DNA of 64,000 nt, from assembly GCF_003053845.1 (NCBI RefSeq), contig NZ_QAYG01000008.1, positions 177,973-241,972 of the forward strand, written 5' to 3'. The translations under genes were made by a program, and so were the position numbers. The notes below the pieces were generated by a model, which saw only the letters and a program-made list of their open reading frames with translations, searched no databases and was not told where the DNA came from. Shown here one piece after another: positions 56,841 through 64,000 of this stretch. Each line of letters starts with the position of its first letter. Within the stretch, counting starts at the first letter, position 1. Origin of the DNA: Breoghania corrubedonensis. GTDB taxonomy: Bacteria; Pseudomonadota; Alphaproteobacteria; Rhizobiales; Stappiaceae.

Positions 56841-57236
56841 ACACCGGAAACCCTCGATCGACGGCCTTTAAAAATTGCGCTTGGATTTATCGTGCGAAGC
56901 GGCTACGGTCGGCACGCCGAGGCGCCAGGACGCCGGTCAATCCGCTTGGCACGATTGCCAGCCGGGCTGGGGAATAGCCGATGACCGGTGGCGCAATGGA
57001 ATTCGGACCATGGTCCGGTTCCAGATTCGGTTTGCGATGGTGACTTCATCGCCTGTCCGAGACAGCGGAATGTCAGAGACCACCGATACTCGGGATGGAC
57101 CGATTGCTCGGGCCGTCACGCACGCTGGTTAACGGCAACGGGGACAAATCTCCGATGCCGGGTTTCACCCCCCTTGGGTTCGGTCGAAAAGCCGATGCAC
57201 TAGCACGGCAAGCCGCTCTGAAGAGATAACGGCAGT
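56841..57236. other. Intergenic region between prmC and the DUF4167 gene
   Basis: About 400 bases with no supported gene on either strand. A perfect 14-bp palindrome (CGGACCATGGTCCG) lies at 57004-57017, flanked by GGAA and TTCC. No terminator is evident after prmC. Confidence 0.45.
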
Positions 57237-58007
57237 ATGAGACAAAACAATCAGAACAAGCGTTTGCGCGGACGTGGTCGCAAAGGACCTAATCCGCTGA
57301 CCCGGTCGTTTGAATCAAACGGTCCGGATGTGAAGATCCGCGGAACCGCTATGCACATCGCGGAAAAGTATCAGCAGCTTGCACGCGATGCGATGGTCTC
57401 CGGCGACCGCATCATGGCGGAAAACTACCTCCAGCACGCCGAGCACTATTCGCGCATCGTCGCGGCGGCGCAGCCCCAGACCAATGGTCAGGTGCCGCAG
57501 TCGCGCTCTTTCGGCGACAACGACGAAGATGACGACGAGAGCGACGAGCAGTCGGTCGAGACGCCACCCGTCGCGGCCAAGCCACGGATAATGCCCGAGG
57601 ATGCGCCGCAGCCCTTTGTCGACCGTATGCCCGGCATCGATGCCAAGGCAGGCAATGGCGCCGGTGAACGTCCGGCTCGTGGCGAGGCCAACGGCGAAGA
57701 CAAGGAAGAGGCGGCGGAAAAGCCCAAGGCCAAGGCGCCCGCCAGAACACCGCGGCGGTCCGCAGCCAAACCGGCTGTCAAGGACAGTGCCAAGGAAAAG
57801 GGCGCTCCCGCAGAGAATGCGGAAGCCACCGCGTCTGCTGAAAGTGGCGCGGCTGAAAGCGGTTCGGGCGAAGAGGGTGACGAGCCGGCACGGCCTCGGC
57901 GCCGCGCGCGCGGAACGCGCGGTCGCAATGTCCGTCGTTCGGCATCGTCCGGCGACGCGGAAAGCGGAAGCAACGACAGCCCCGCCACCGAGCCAAGCGA
58001 AGCCTGA
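57237..58007 (+). CDS. DUF4167 domain-containing protein
   Basis: A 256-residue protein with a well-conserved basic N-terminus (RLRGRGRKGPNPLTRSFESN, KIRGTAMHIAEKYQQLARDA, NYLQHAEHYSRIVAAA), the DUF4167 domain, and then a long low-complexity tail rich in alanine, glutamate, lysine and arginine (about residues 95-256). The domain resembles an RNA/DNA-binding module. Function unknown; homologues are near universal in Hyphomicrobiales and usually lie between prmC and clpB, as here. An AGAGATAA-type weak ribosome binding site precedes ATG 57237. An intrinsic terminator follows at 58091. Confidence 0.92.
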   Translation: MRQNNQNKRLRGRGRKGPNPLTRSFESNGPDVKIRGTAMHIAEKYQQLARDAMVSGDRIMAENYLQHAEHYSRIVAAAQPQTNGQVPQSRSFGDNDEDDDESDEQSVETPPVAAKPRIMPEDAPQPFVDRMPGIDAKAGNGAGERPARGEANGEDKEEAAEKPKAKAPARTPRRSAAKPAVKDSAKEKGAPAENAEATASAESGAAESGSGEEGDEPARPRRRARGTRGRNVRRSASSGDAESGSNDSPATEPSEA

Positions 58008-58090
58008 TCCTGTCTCGGGCCCCACACCCCCGGCATTGCCGCGCGGGTATTGGACGGCACGAGGGGATGGGGACGCGTTCGCGAACAAGG

Positions 58091-58118
58091 AAACCCGCGG
58101 TTGTTGCCGCGGGTTTTT
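58091..58118 (+). terminator. Intrinsic terminator after the DUF4167 gene
   Basis: Ten-pair perfect stem AAACCCGCGG / CCGCGGGTTT, six-base loop, then a run of T residues. It separates the DUF4167 transcript from clpB; the remaining 231 bases to clpB hold no gene, and I cannot place a convincing heat-shock promoter there. Confidence 0.88.
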
Positions 58119-58349
58119 GCATTTGTGGCGGGCAAACGCGCTGCAAAATCGGCTTGTCGATCGCATCCCCCTTTTTGTTGTCAATCTGCAACACTATATC
58201 CGGTTCGCGGCTTGGAGCTGGACCACGCGCATTTCTGTGCAAGGTCGGCTCCCTATGAGGAAACAAGCCGTGCGAGGGCCCGCAGGCCTCGCCCTTTCCG
58301 ATTTCGCAAGGCCATGCTTCGGGTGGTGCTGCGGCGAGGAGGTTTGACT

Positions 58350-60968
58350 ATGGATATGGAACGTTACACGGAGCGCGTGCGGGGATTTCTCCAGACCGCG
58401 CAGACCTATGCCCTGGGACAGGGGCACCAGCAATTCACGCCTGAACACATTCTGAAAGTTCTGCTCGATGACCGCGAAGGCATGGCATCGGGGCTGATCT
58501 CGCGCGCCGGTGGGCGGGCGAAGGATGCGTTGACCGCTGTCGAACTGGCACTCGACAAGATGCCGAAGGTTTCCGGCGGCAATGGCCAGCTCTACATGGC
58601 GCAGCCGCTCGCCAAGGTCATGGAACAGGCAGAACAACTCGCCGAGAAGTCGGGCGACAGTTATGTCACGGTGGAACGTCTCCTGATGGCGCTGGCCATG
58701 GAGAAGAGCGCGGAGACGTCCCGGATTCTTGCCAATGCCGGCGTCACGGCCGCCGGCCTCAACCAGGCGATCAACGAATTGAGAAAAGGCCGCACCGCCG
58801 ACACCGCGTCGGCTGAAAACCGGTATGACGCGTTGAAGAAATTCACCCGCGACCTGACCCAGGACGCCCGCGACGGCAAGCTCGACCCGGTGATTGGCCG
58901 TGACGATGAGATCCGTCGCACCATGCAGGTTCTGGCGCGGCGCACGAAGAACAACCCTGTGCTGATCGGCGAGCCCGGCGTCGGCAAGACCGCGATCGCG
59001 GAAGGTTTGGCGCTCAGGATCGTCAACGGCGACGTCCCGGAATCGCTCGCCGACAAGAAGCTGCTGGCGCTCGACATGGGCTCCCTGATCGCCGGTGCGA
59101 AGTACCGTGGCGAGTTCGAGGAGCGGCTGAAGGGCATTCTGCAGGAAGTTCAGGCGGCGGAAGGACAGGTCATCCTGTTCATCGACGAGATGCATACGCT
59201 GGTTGGCGCGGGCAAGGCGGACGGGGCGATGGATGCCTCCAACCTGCTGAAACCGGCGCTGGCGCGTGGCGAGCTGCATTGCGTTGGCGCGACGACGCTC
59301 GACGAATACCGCAAGCACGTGGAGAAGGACGCGGCGCTGGCGCGGCGCTTCCAGCCCGTCTTCATCTCCGAACCGACGGTTGCCGACACGATTTCCATCC
59401 TGCGCGGCCTGAAGGAAAAGTATGAGCTGCACCATGGCGTGCGCATCGCCGACAGTGCTCTTGTGGCGGCAGCCACGCTGTCGAACCGCTACATCACCGA
59501 CCGGTTTTTGCCGGACAAGGCGATCGACCTTGTCGACGAGGCCGGTTCGCGGCTGCGCATGCAGGTGGATTCAAAGCCTGAAGAACTCGACGAACTCGAC
59601 CGGCGCATCATCCAGCTCAAGATCGAGCGCGAAGCCTTGAAGAAGGAGACCGACCAGGGTTCGCGTGACCGGCTTGAGAAGCTGGAGGGCGAATTGGTGG
59701 AACTGGAAGAGGAATCGGCGGCTTTCACCGCGCGTTGGCAAAGCGAGAAGGAGAAGCTGTCTTCCGCCCAGAAGGTCAAGGAGCAGCTCGACCAGGCCCG
59801 CAGCGATCTTGAGAAGGCCCAGCGTGCCGGCGATCTCGCCAAGGCGGGTGAACTCGCCTACGGCGTCATCCCGAAGCTTGAAAAGCAGATCGCCGAGGTC
59901 GAGGCCGCCGAAAGTGCCGATGGTCCGGACGCAATGGTTCAGGAAGCGGTTACGGCGGACAACATCGCCCAGGTCGTCTCGCGCTGGACTGGCATTCCGG
60001 TCGACAAGATGCTGGAAGGCGAGAAGGACAAGCTCCTGCGCATGGAGGATGAGCTGGCACGGCGTGTCGTTGGCCAGGAGGAAGCTGTCCATGCCGTTTC
60101 CACCGCGGTTCGGCGTGCTCGTGCGGGCTTGCAGGACCCGAACCGGCCGATGGGTTCGTTCATGTTCCTGGGCCCCACCGGCGTCGGCAAGACCGAGCTG
60201 ACCAAGGCGCTCGCCGACTTCCTGTTCGACGACGAGACCGCGATGGTTCGTATCGACATGTCGGAGTTCATGGAGAAGCACTCCGTGGCCCGCCTGATCG
60301 GCGCACCTCCGGGCTATGTCGGCTACGAGGAGGGCGGGTCGCTGACCGAGGCCGTCAGGCGCCGGCCTTATCAGGTGGTCCTGTTCGACGAGATCGAAAA
60401 GGCGCATCCGGACGTCTTCAATGTGTTGCTGCAGGTGCTCGACGATGGCCGGCTGACCGATGGCCAGGGCCGCACCGTCGACTTCCGCAACACGCTCATC
60501 GTCATGACCTCGAATCTCGGTTCCGAGTTCCTGGCGAATCAGCCGGAAGGCCAGGAATCGGCGGCCGTGCGAGAACAGGTCATGGGTGTGGTGCGTGGGC
60601 ATTTCAGGCCCGAATTCCTCAACCGGCTGGACGAGATCATTCTCTTCCACCGGCTGCAGAGGTCGCAGATGGCCGCGATTGTCGACATCCAGCTCGACTA
60701 TCTGGAAAAGCTGCTTGAGGACCGCAAGATCGTCCTGAACCTCGATCCCTCAGCCCGTACGTGGCTTGCGGAAAAGGGCTACGACCCGGTCTATGGCGCG
60801 CGGCCGCTGAAGCGGGTCATTCAGAAGCAGGTGCAGGATCCGCTGGCCGAGCGCATTCTGGCCGGGGACATTCGCGATGGCGACACGGTCGAGGCCACGG
60901 CGGGCACGGACCGGCTGCTGTTCTCGCGCTCTGGCGAGGGCGCTCCGCAGCTCGCGGCGCAGGCCTGA
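58350..60968 (+). CDS. clpB: ATP-dependent disaggregase ClpB
   Basis: An 872-residue Hsp100 chaperone that, with DnaK, pulls proteins out of aggregates. The N-domain has two Clp repeats ([16 protein letters not shown] and [15 protein letters not shown]). NBD1 has Walker [14 protein letters not shown] and Walker [16 protein letters not shown]; a long coiled-coil M-domain (about 410-525) marks ClpB rather than ClpA; NBD2 has [15 protein letters not shown] and [15 protein letters not shown]. No ClpP-binding loop is seen. GAGGAGG precedes ATG 58350 by seven bases. An intrinsic terminator follows at 61001. Normally heat-inducible in alphaproteobacteria by RpoH, though no site is obvious here. Confidence 0.97.
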   Translation: MDMERYTERVRGFLQTAQTYALGQGHQQFTPEHILKVLLDDREGMASGLISRAGGRAKDALTAVELALDKMPKVSGGNGQLYMAQPLAKVMEQAEQLAEKSGDSYVTVERLLMALAMEKSAETSRILANAGVTAAGLNQAINELRKGRTADTASAENRYDALKKFTRDLTQDARDGKLDPVIGRDDEIRRTMQVLARRTKNNPVLIGEPGVGKTAIAEGLALRIVNGDVPESLADKKLLALDMGSLIAGAKYRGEFEERLKGILQEVQAAEGQVILFIDEMHTLVGAGKADGAMDASNLLKPALARGELHCVGATTLDEYRKHVEKDAALARRFQPVFISEPTVADTISILRGLKEKYELHHGVRIADSALVAAATLSNRYITDRFLPDKAIDLVDEAGSRLRMQVDSKPEELDELDRRIIQLKIEREALKKETDQGSRDRLEKLEGELVELEEESAAFTARWQSEKEKLSSAQKVKEQLDQARSDLEKAQRAGDLAKAGELAYGVIPKLEKQIAEVEAAESADGPDAMVQEAVTADNIAQVVSRWTGIPVDKMLEGEKDKLLRMEDELARRVVGQEEAVHAVSTAVRRARAGLQDPNRPMGSFMFLGPTGVGKTELTKALADFLFDDETAMVRIDMSEFMEKHSVARLIGAPPGYVGYEEGGSLTEAVRRRPYQVVLFDEIEKAHPDVFNVLLQVLDDGRLTDGQGRTVDFRNTLIVMTSNLGSEFLANQPEGQESAAVREQVMGVVRGHFRPEFLNRLDEIILFHRLQRSQMAAIVDIQLDYLEKLLEDRKIVLNLDPSARTWLAEKGYDPVYGARPLKRVIQKQVQDPLAERILAGDIRDGDTVEATAGTDRLLFSRSGEGAPQLAAQA

Positions 60969-61000
60969 AACGTCGCTCGCTTTCGTTCCGAGAATCAGAA

Positions 61001-61027
61001 AGGCGGCCCGGTGGGCCGCCTTTTTTC
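61001..61027 (+). terminator. Intrinsic terminator after clpB
   Basis: Ten-pair stem AAGGCGGCCC / GGGCCGCCTT with a three-base loop, then six T residues. On the opposite strand the stem is followed by TTTCTGATT, so it may also stop transcripts of the convergent M23 peptidase gene. Confidence 0.9.
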
Positions 61028-61046
61028 GTGTGTTGCAATTTCGCGA

Positions 61047-62990
61047 TCAGCGCGAGGCGATCCGGTTTTGAACCGGGCCGCTGCGTTGCAGCAGCGCGTC
61101 GATGCGATCGCGCTCGCGTTCGAAGCTGGCGAGCAATTCACCCTCAAGCACGCGCCCGCGCGGCAACTTGATCCGGTTCGGATCCACGAACTTGTTGTTG
61201 ATGCGCACTTCGTAATGGACATGGGGGCCGGTAGAGCGACCGCTTGAGCCGACATAGCCGATGACCTCGCCCTGCTTGACGCGCACACCGGGCTCTATGC
61301 CCTTGGCTATGGCCTGTTGATGGCCATAGCCCGTCTCGTAGCCGTTCGCGTGGCGAATAAGAGTGAAGCGGCCATAGCCGGAACTCCAGCCTGCTTTTTC
61401 AACTACGCCGTCGCCTGTGGCGTGGATCGGCGTACCGCGCGCGATCGCCCAGTCGACGCCGGAGTGGAATTTCACGAAGCCCAGGATCGGATGCCGGCGC
61501 TTGCCGAACGGCGAACTCACCCGGCCACCGGTGATCGGCTTGCGCATCAGGAACTTCTTCGCGCTACGCCCGTCCTCGTCGTAGAAATCGACGGCGCCGT
61601 CGTCCGGGGTACGGAAGCGGTAGAAGTGGTGCGTCTCGTTGCCGACCGTGAGCGAGGTGTAAAGGACCTCCGGCGGCTGGCCGTTGCTTTCCTGGTCGAG
61701 GGAATAAAAAACCTCCAGCTGGTCGCCAAGCTTGACCCGGGAATTGTAGTCCACGTCGTAAGAGAAGATGTGGACCAGGTCTTCGATCAGCGGCTCCGGC
61801 AGGTCATTGTCGAGTCCGGTCTGGTAAAGCGCGGTATAGAGCGACGGCGTCGGCCCGGAAAGCGTCATGCGGTCGGCGGCGGCAAAGGCGTCCGGCATGA
61901 GCGTCGTCGGAGCCGCAGCCGCCACGTAGTGTCCCTCGTCGGACAGCGCGACCGTACCCTGGTGCACCTGATCGACATAGAGGGAGACGCGCTCGATCCG
62001 GATCTCGCCGGTGTCGTCGTCCGTCCCCTTGCCGATGCGCACGCGCTGGCCCGGTTGCACTTCCTCGATGTTGTAGTCTTCCGCGAAACGCGCGGTGATG
62101 TCGTCGGCCTCTTCCTCGCTCGCCTCGTTGTCGAGCAACACCGCTTTCAGCGATGTCTTCTCACGTACCGGAACGATCCGTTCTTCCATGTCGGAATAGG
62201 CCGGATTGTCGTCGGTCTTGGAGACGAAGGAGACGTTCTCCGCGGCGATGCGCACGGACAGATTCGACAGGGCGCTCTGCTGGGCGAGGTCGAAGTCGAA
62301 GCGGCCGGGATCGACGACGGGCAGAGACGCGACTTCGGCCTTGTCGTCCGACAGGAAGCGGCCTGAATCGCGCACGATGCGTTCGATCTCGCCGTCTTCG
62401 GTCTCGTCTCCGGTGTCGACCTTGACCTTGTTTACGGGGAAATCGTGGACGGAGATGGTGACCTCGCCCTCGACATGCGCGGCGTAGATGGAATCGCTGG
62501 CGCTGCGGTCGGGAAGCACGTCGTTGTTGGAGACAAGCTTCAAGGGATTGAAGGGCGGAATCTTCAACGCCATCTCGTTGGAGCGCCGCGTCTCCAGCGT
62601 GGCGTTGACCAGGGCATAGGGCTTGGCCTGGATGTGAACCGCGTCGCCTTCGCGCGTCAGCGTGTTCACCTGGATGACCTGGCGTGTGGCAAACTGTGAA
62701 TCGGCGCCGGTGACCCGGTCGCCCTTCTGTGCCTTGCCCTCCTGCAGGGCGATCTGCGCTCCACTGGCCGGCGGCGTCGCCGCTTCAACCGTGTAGCGTC
62801 CGTCGAGAGCGGCCACCAGAGCGCCACCGATAAGGAATATGGAGGTGAAGCCGGTCAGCACGGTTCCGGTCAGCCAGCGCAACGAAACTTCCCGCCGGGT
62901 CGGCGGGCCGTTGCGATCCTCGAAGGCAACAAGAGGAGGTTCGTTGCCGAGGTCGATCGTGGCCGGAGTGGGGTGGAAACCCATTTGCAT
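61047..62990 (-). CDS. M23-family peptidoglycan metalloendopeptidase, membrane-anchored
   Basis: A 647-residue inner-membrane-anchored protein: a cytoplasmic tail of about 47 residues, one membrane helix (TGTVLTGFTSIFLIGGALVAAL), a long periplasmic region (about 70-480), and a C-terminal M23 domain (about 500-620) with zinc ligands in FHSGVDWA (His, Asp) and GPHVHYEV (HxH). It would cut peptidoglycan peptide bridges. Its layout resembles RgsM, an essential polar-growth peptidase of rhizobia, but that identity is inferred. ATG 62990 or 62984 start the conserved tail; both lack a strong ribosome binding site. It converges on clpB. Confidence 0.88.
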   Translation of the reverse strand: MQMGFHPTPATIDLGNEPPLVAFEDRNGPPTRREVSLRWLTGTVLTGFTSIFLIGGALVAALDGRYTVEAATPPASGAQIALQEGKAQKGDRVTGADSQFATRQVIQVNTLTREGDAVHIQAKPYALVNATLETRRSNEMALKIPPFNPLKLVSNNDVLPDRSASDSIYAAHVEGEVTISVHDFPVNKVKVDTGDETEDGEIERIVRDSGRFLSDDKAEVASLPVVDPGRFDFDLAQQSALSNLSVRIAAENVSFVSKTDDNPAYSDMEERIVPVREKTSLKAVLLDNEASEEEADDITARFAEDYNIEEVQPGQRVRIGKGTDDDTGEIRIERVSLYVDQVHQGTVALSDEGHYVAAAAPTTLMPDAFAAADRMTLSGPTPSLYTALYQTGLDNDLPEPLIEDLVHIFSYDVDYNSRVKLGDQLEVFYSLDQESNGQPPEVLYTSLTVGNETHHFYRFRTPDDGAVDFYDEDGRSAKKFLMRKPITGGRVSSPFGKRRHPILGFVKFHSGVDWAIARGTPIHATGDGVVEKAGWSSGYGRFTLIRHANGYETGYGHQQAIAKGIEPGVRVKQGEVIGYVGSSGRSTGPHVHYEVRINNKFVDPNRIKLPRGRVLEGELLASFERERDRIDALLQRSGPVQNRIASR

Positions 62991-63710
62991 CGGCAGGCGT
63001 CGGCTCCCGAGAACTTGCCGGCCCGCAGGCCGTGCGATTTGGTGTGGTCTCACTGACCACCTGCAGGCGGTCAAGTCAATCGTCTAGAACAGCGCTCGGC
63101 GGCGCGAATGCGCACGAGAAGCGCAAGATAGCCGCCATGCAGAAGGAAACCGGCGCCCCGCGTCTTGCACGAAAACTCCAAGCCCGGAACCACGCGGCCC
63201 GACTTCTTATACACGGGGGGGGCGTGCGAGAGCCCTCCTTATACAGATGGCGCCGACGGATATGATCCGTATCGCTACGGTCCCGACAAGGCCGCATTAT
63301 GACAAAGGGGCGACCACGACCTTCGACGCTCCCGCCCGTAGTCGGCGGCACGCACCTGGGCCGCGCCGGCGCAATGCTCTTATCCCGGTGTGGGCGAAGA
63401 GGAACGAGCCAGACGGGCAGTCATATCTCTTCTATGGGCGTCCGCGGCAAACATCATAGCCCCGTTTCGGGGCCGGCATCGGCATCTCGCCCTGGCGGCG
63501 CATCCGCCAGGTGATTTGTCCGTTTCGGTTGTGGTTCGCCCCCGTTTTCCTGAGCCGACGCAGCATCGCAAAAAACCGCCTGCAGAGGTTGGGGCGGATG
63601 GAAACCGCAGAAATCTGCGATTTCCGCCTTGGAATTCAAATGGTTATTCACAGGGCCCTGGGGATAAATCGAGGAAATGCAAGAAGGCGAAGAAATCTGA
63701 TTTTCGGGGG
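62991..63710. other. Upstream region of the rRNA operon, no gene seen
   Basis: About 720 bases between the M23 gene and the rRNA promoter. Overlapping frames on both strands have no domains, starts or codon pattern. A T-loop-like GGTTCGATCA at 63831-63840 is not part of a tRNA. A short palindrome CGCAGA-AA-TCTGCG is at 63606-63619. Confidence 0.5.
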
Positions 63711-63740
63711 TTGACGGTCGAGGACCCCCCCGACTATATA
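63711..63740 (+). promoter_or_regulatory. Strong rRNA-operon promoter
   Basis: TTGACG (63711-63716) and CTATAT (63734-63739) are 17 bases apart, the consensus CTATAT-type element of alphaproteobacteria. It drives the leader that runs to the right edge. Confidence 0.8.
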
Positions 63741-64000
63741 AGCACCACACCGGGCGACGGGGACGCGCCACCGCAACGGCGGCGCCCGACACTCGGTGGT
63801 TCCAATAAAGACGAGACCTTGGTTCGATCAAATGGTTTCGTGCCTGCGACCTGAGAGGTTCGCCTTGAAGTCGCAACAGGCCGAAGCCACGGTTTTGTGT
63901 CTGTTGGAAGGATGAAGTTTTCTTCATCGGTTTTTTGACAATTTGATAAGAAGAAAGAGAAACGTGGGCGGCGGAGCGCTTGCGGGATCTTGGAGCCTTT
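63741..64000 (+). other. rRNA operon leader, 16S gene begins past the window
   Basis: The leader contains a perfect hairpin (GATGAAG-TTTT-CTTCATC, 63911-63928) next to TTTTTTGACAATTT (63931-63944), which resembles the rRNA antitermination boxA, and then GAAAGAGAAACGTGGGCGGC (63953-63972). The last stretch is characteristic of the region preceding 16S rRNA in Hyphomicrobiales. The 16S gene itself is outside the window. Confidence 0.75.

Noticed and set aside
56944..56962. TGGCAC...TTGC resembling a sigma-54 promoter
   Set aside because: Only two bases separate TGGCAC and TTGC, so the -24/-12 spacing is wrong.
63827..63845. T-loop-like GGTTCGATCA suggesting a tRNA
   Set aside because: The flanking bases cannot form the T-stem and no acceptor, D or anticodon arms are found at the right distances.

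Overview
The window is about 64 kb of GC-rich alphaproteobacterial chromosome. Gene order and family content point to the order Hyphomicrobiales (Rhizobiales): an ELM1-like gene, trxB and an LsrB/VtlR-type LysR gene beside a divergent lrp; lysC-ptsP-prfA-prmC followed by a DUF4167 gene and clpB; a DUF992 pair; and the ethylmalonyl-CoA-pathway enzyme Mcd. The genus cannot be fixed from sequence alone. Nearly everything is vertically inherited core genome. I see no insertion sequence, prophage, CRISPR array, tRNA gene or conjugative element.

Layout. 0-11 kb: DUF3775 (cut by the left edge), two small membrane or transport genes, a periplasmic 5'-nucleotidase, DUF423, GNAT, inorganic pyrophosphatase, two tandem ABM-fold proteins, an aspartate aminotransferase, two tandem DUF992 exported proteins and a decayed outer-membrane-type gene. 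11-22 kb: rhodanese, EF-G-like GTPase, MsrP, a candidate anti-Shine-Dalgarno sRNA next to an LsrB/VtlR-type regulator, trxB, ELM1-like protein, Lrp/AsnC regulator, cold-shock protein and methylsuccinyl-CoA dehydrogenase. 22-35 kb: two related chemoreceptor-type proteins flanking an EamA transporter, an FAD oxidoreductase, alpha/beta hydrolase, L,D-transpeptidase, nucleotide cyclase, a GtrA/GtrB-type pair, and two poorly characterised genes. 35-46 kb: secA, a PpiC-type foldase, argJ-GNAT-mutT, a lone Flp pilin, a BioC-like methyltransferase, comF, grxC, a nitrilase-family amidase and DUF1178. 46-52 kb: phasin and PHA synthase (divergent), an alpha/beta hydrolase and ubiG. 51-63 kb: lysC, ptsP, prfA, prmC, DUF4167, clpB and an M23 envelope peptidase. 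The last kilobase is an rRNA-operon promoter and leader; the 16S gene itself lies past the right edge.

How it fits together. Mcd (acetyl-CoA assimilation) and PHA synthase with its phasin indicate a metabolism that stores and reuses C4 acyl units. TrxB, LsrB, MsrP, GrxC and rhodanese form a thiol/redox theme. SecA, PpiC, M23, L,D-transpeptidase and GtrA/B are envelope functions. PtsP suggests a nitrogen-type PTS regulatory branch.

The most interesting signal is on the minus strand at about 15513-15652: a roughly 140-nt transcription unit with a hairpin whose loop reads ACCTCCTCCC (anti-Shine-Dalgarno), a second perfect hairpin and a strong intrinsic terminator. It is preceded by promoter-like elements and a T-N11-A dyad near -65, and lies directly downstream of the LsrB/VtlR-type gene. 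It resembles the AbcR (alpha-r15) class of regulatory RNAs. Second is the triple-lesion pseudogene at 10239-11072.
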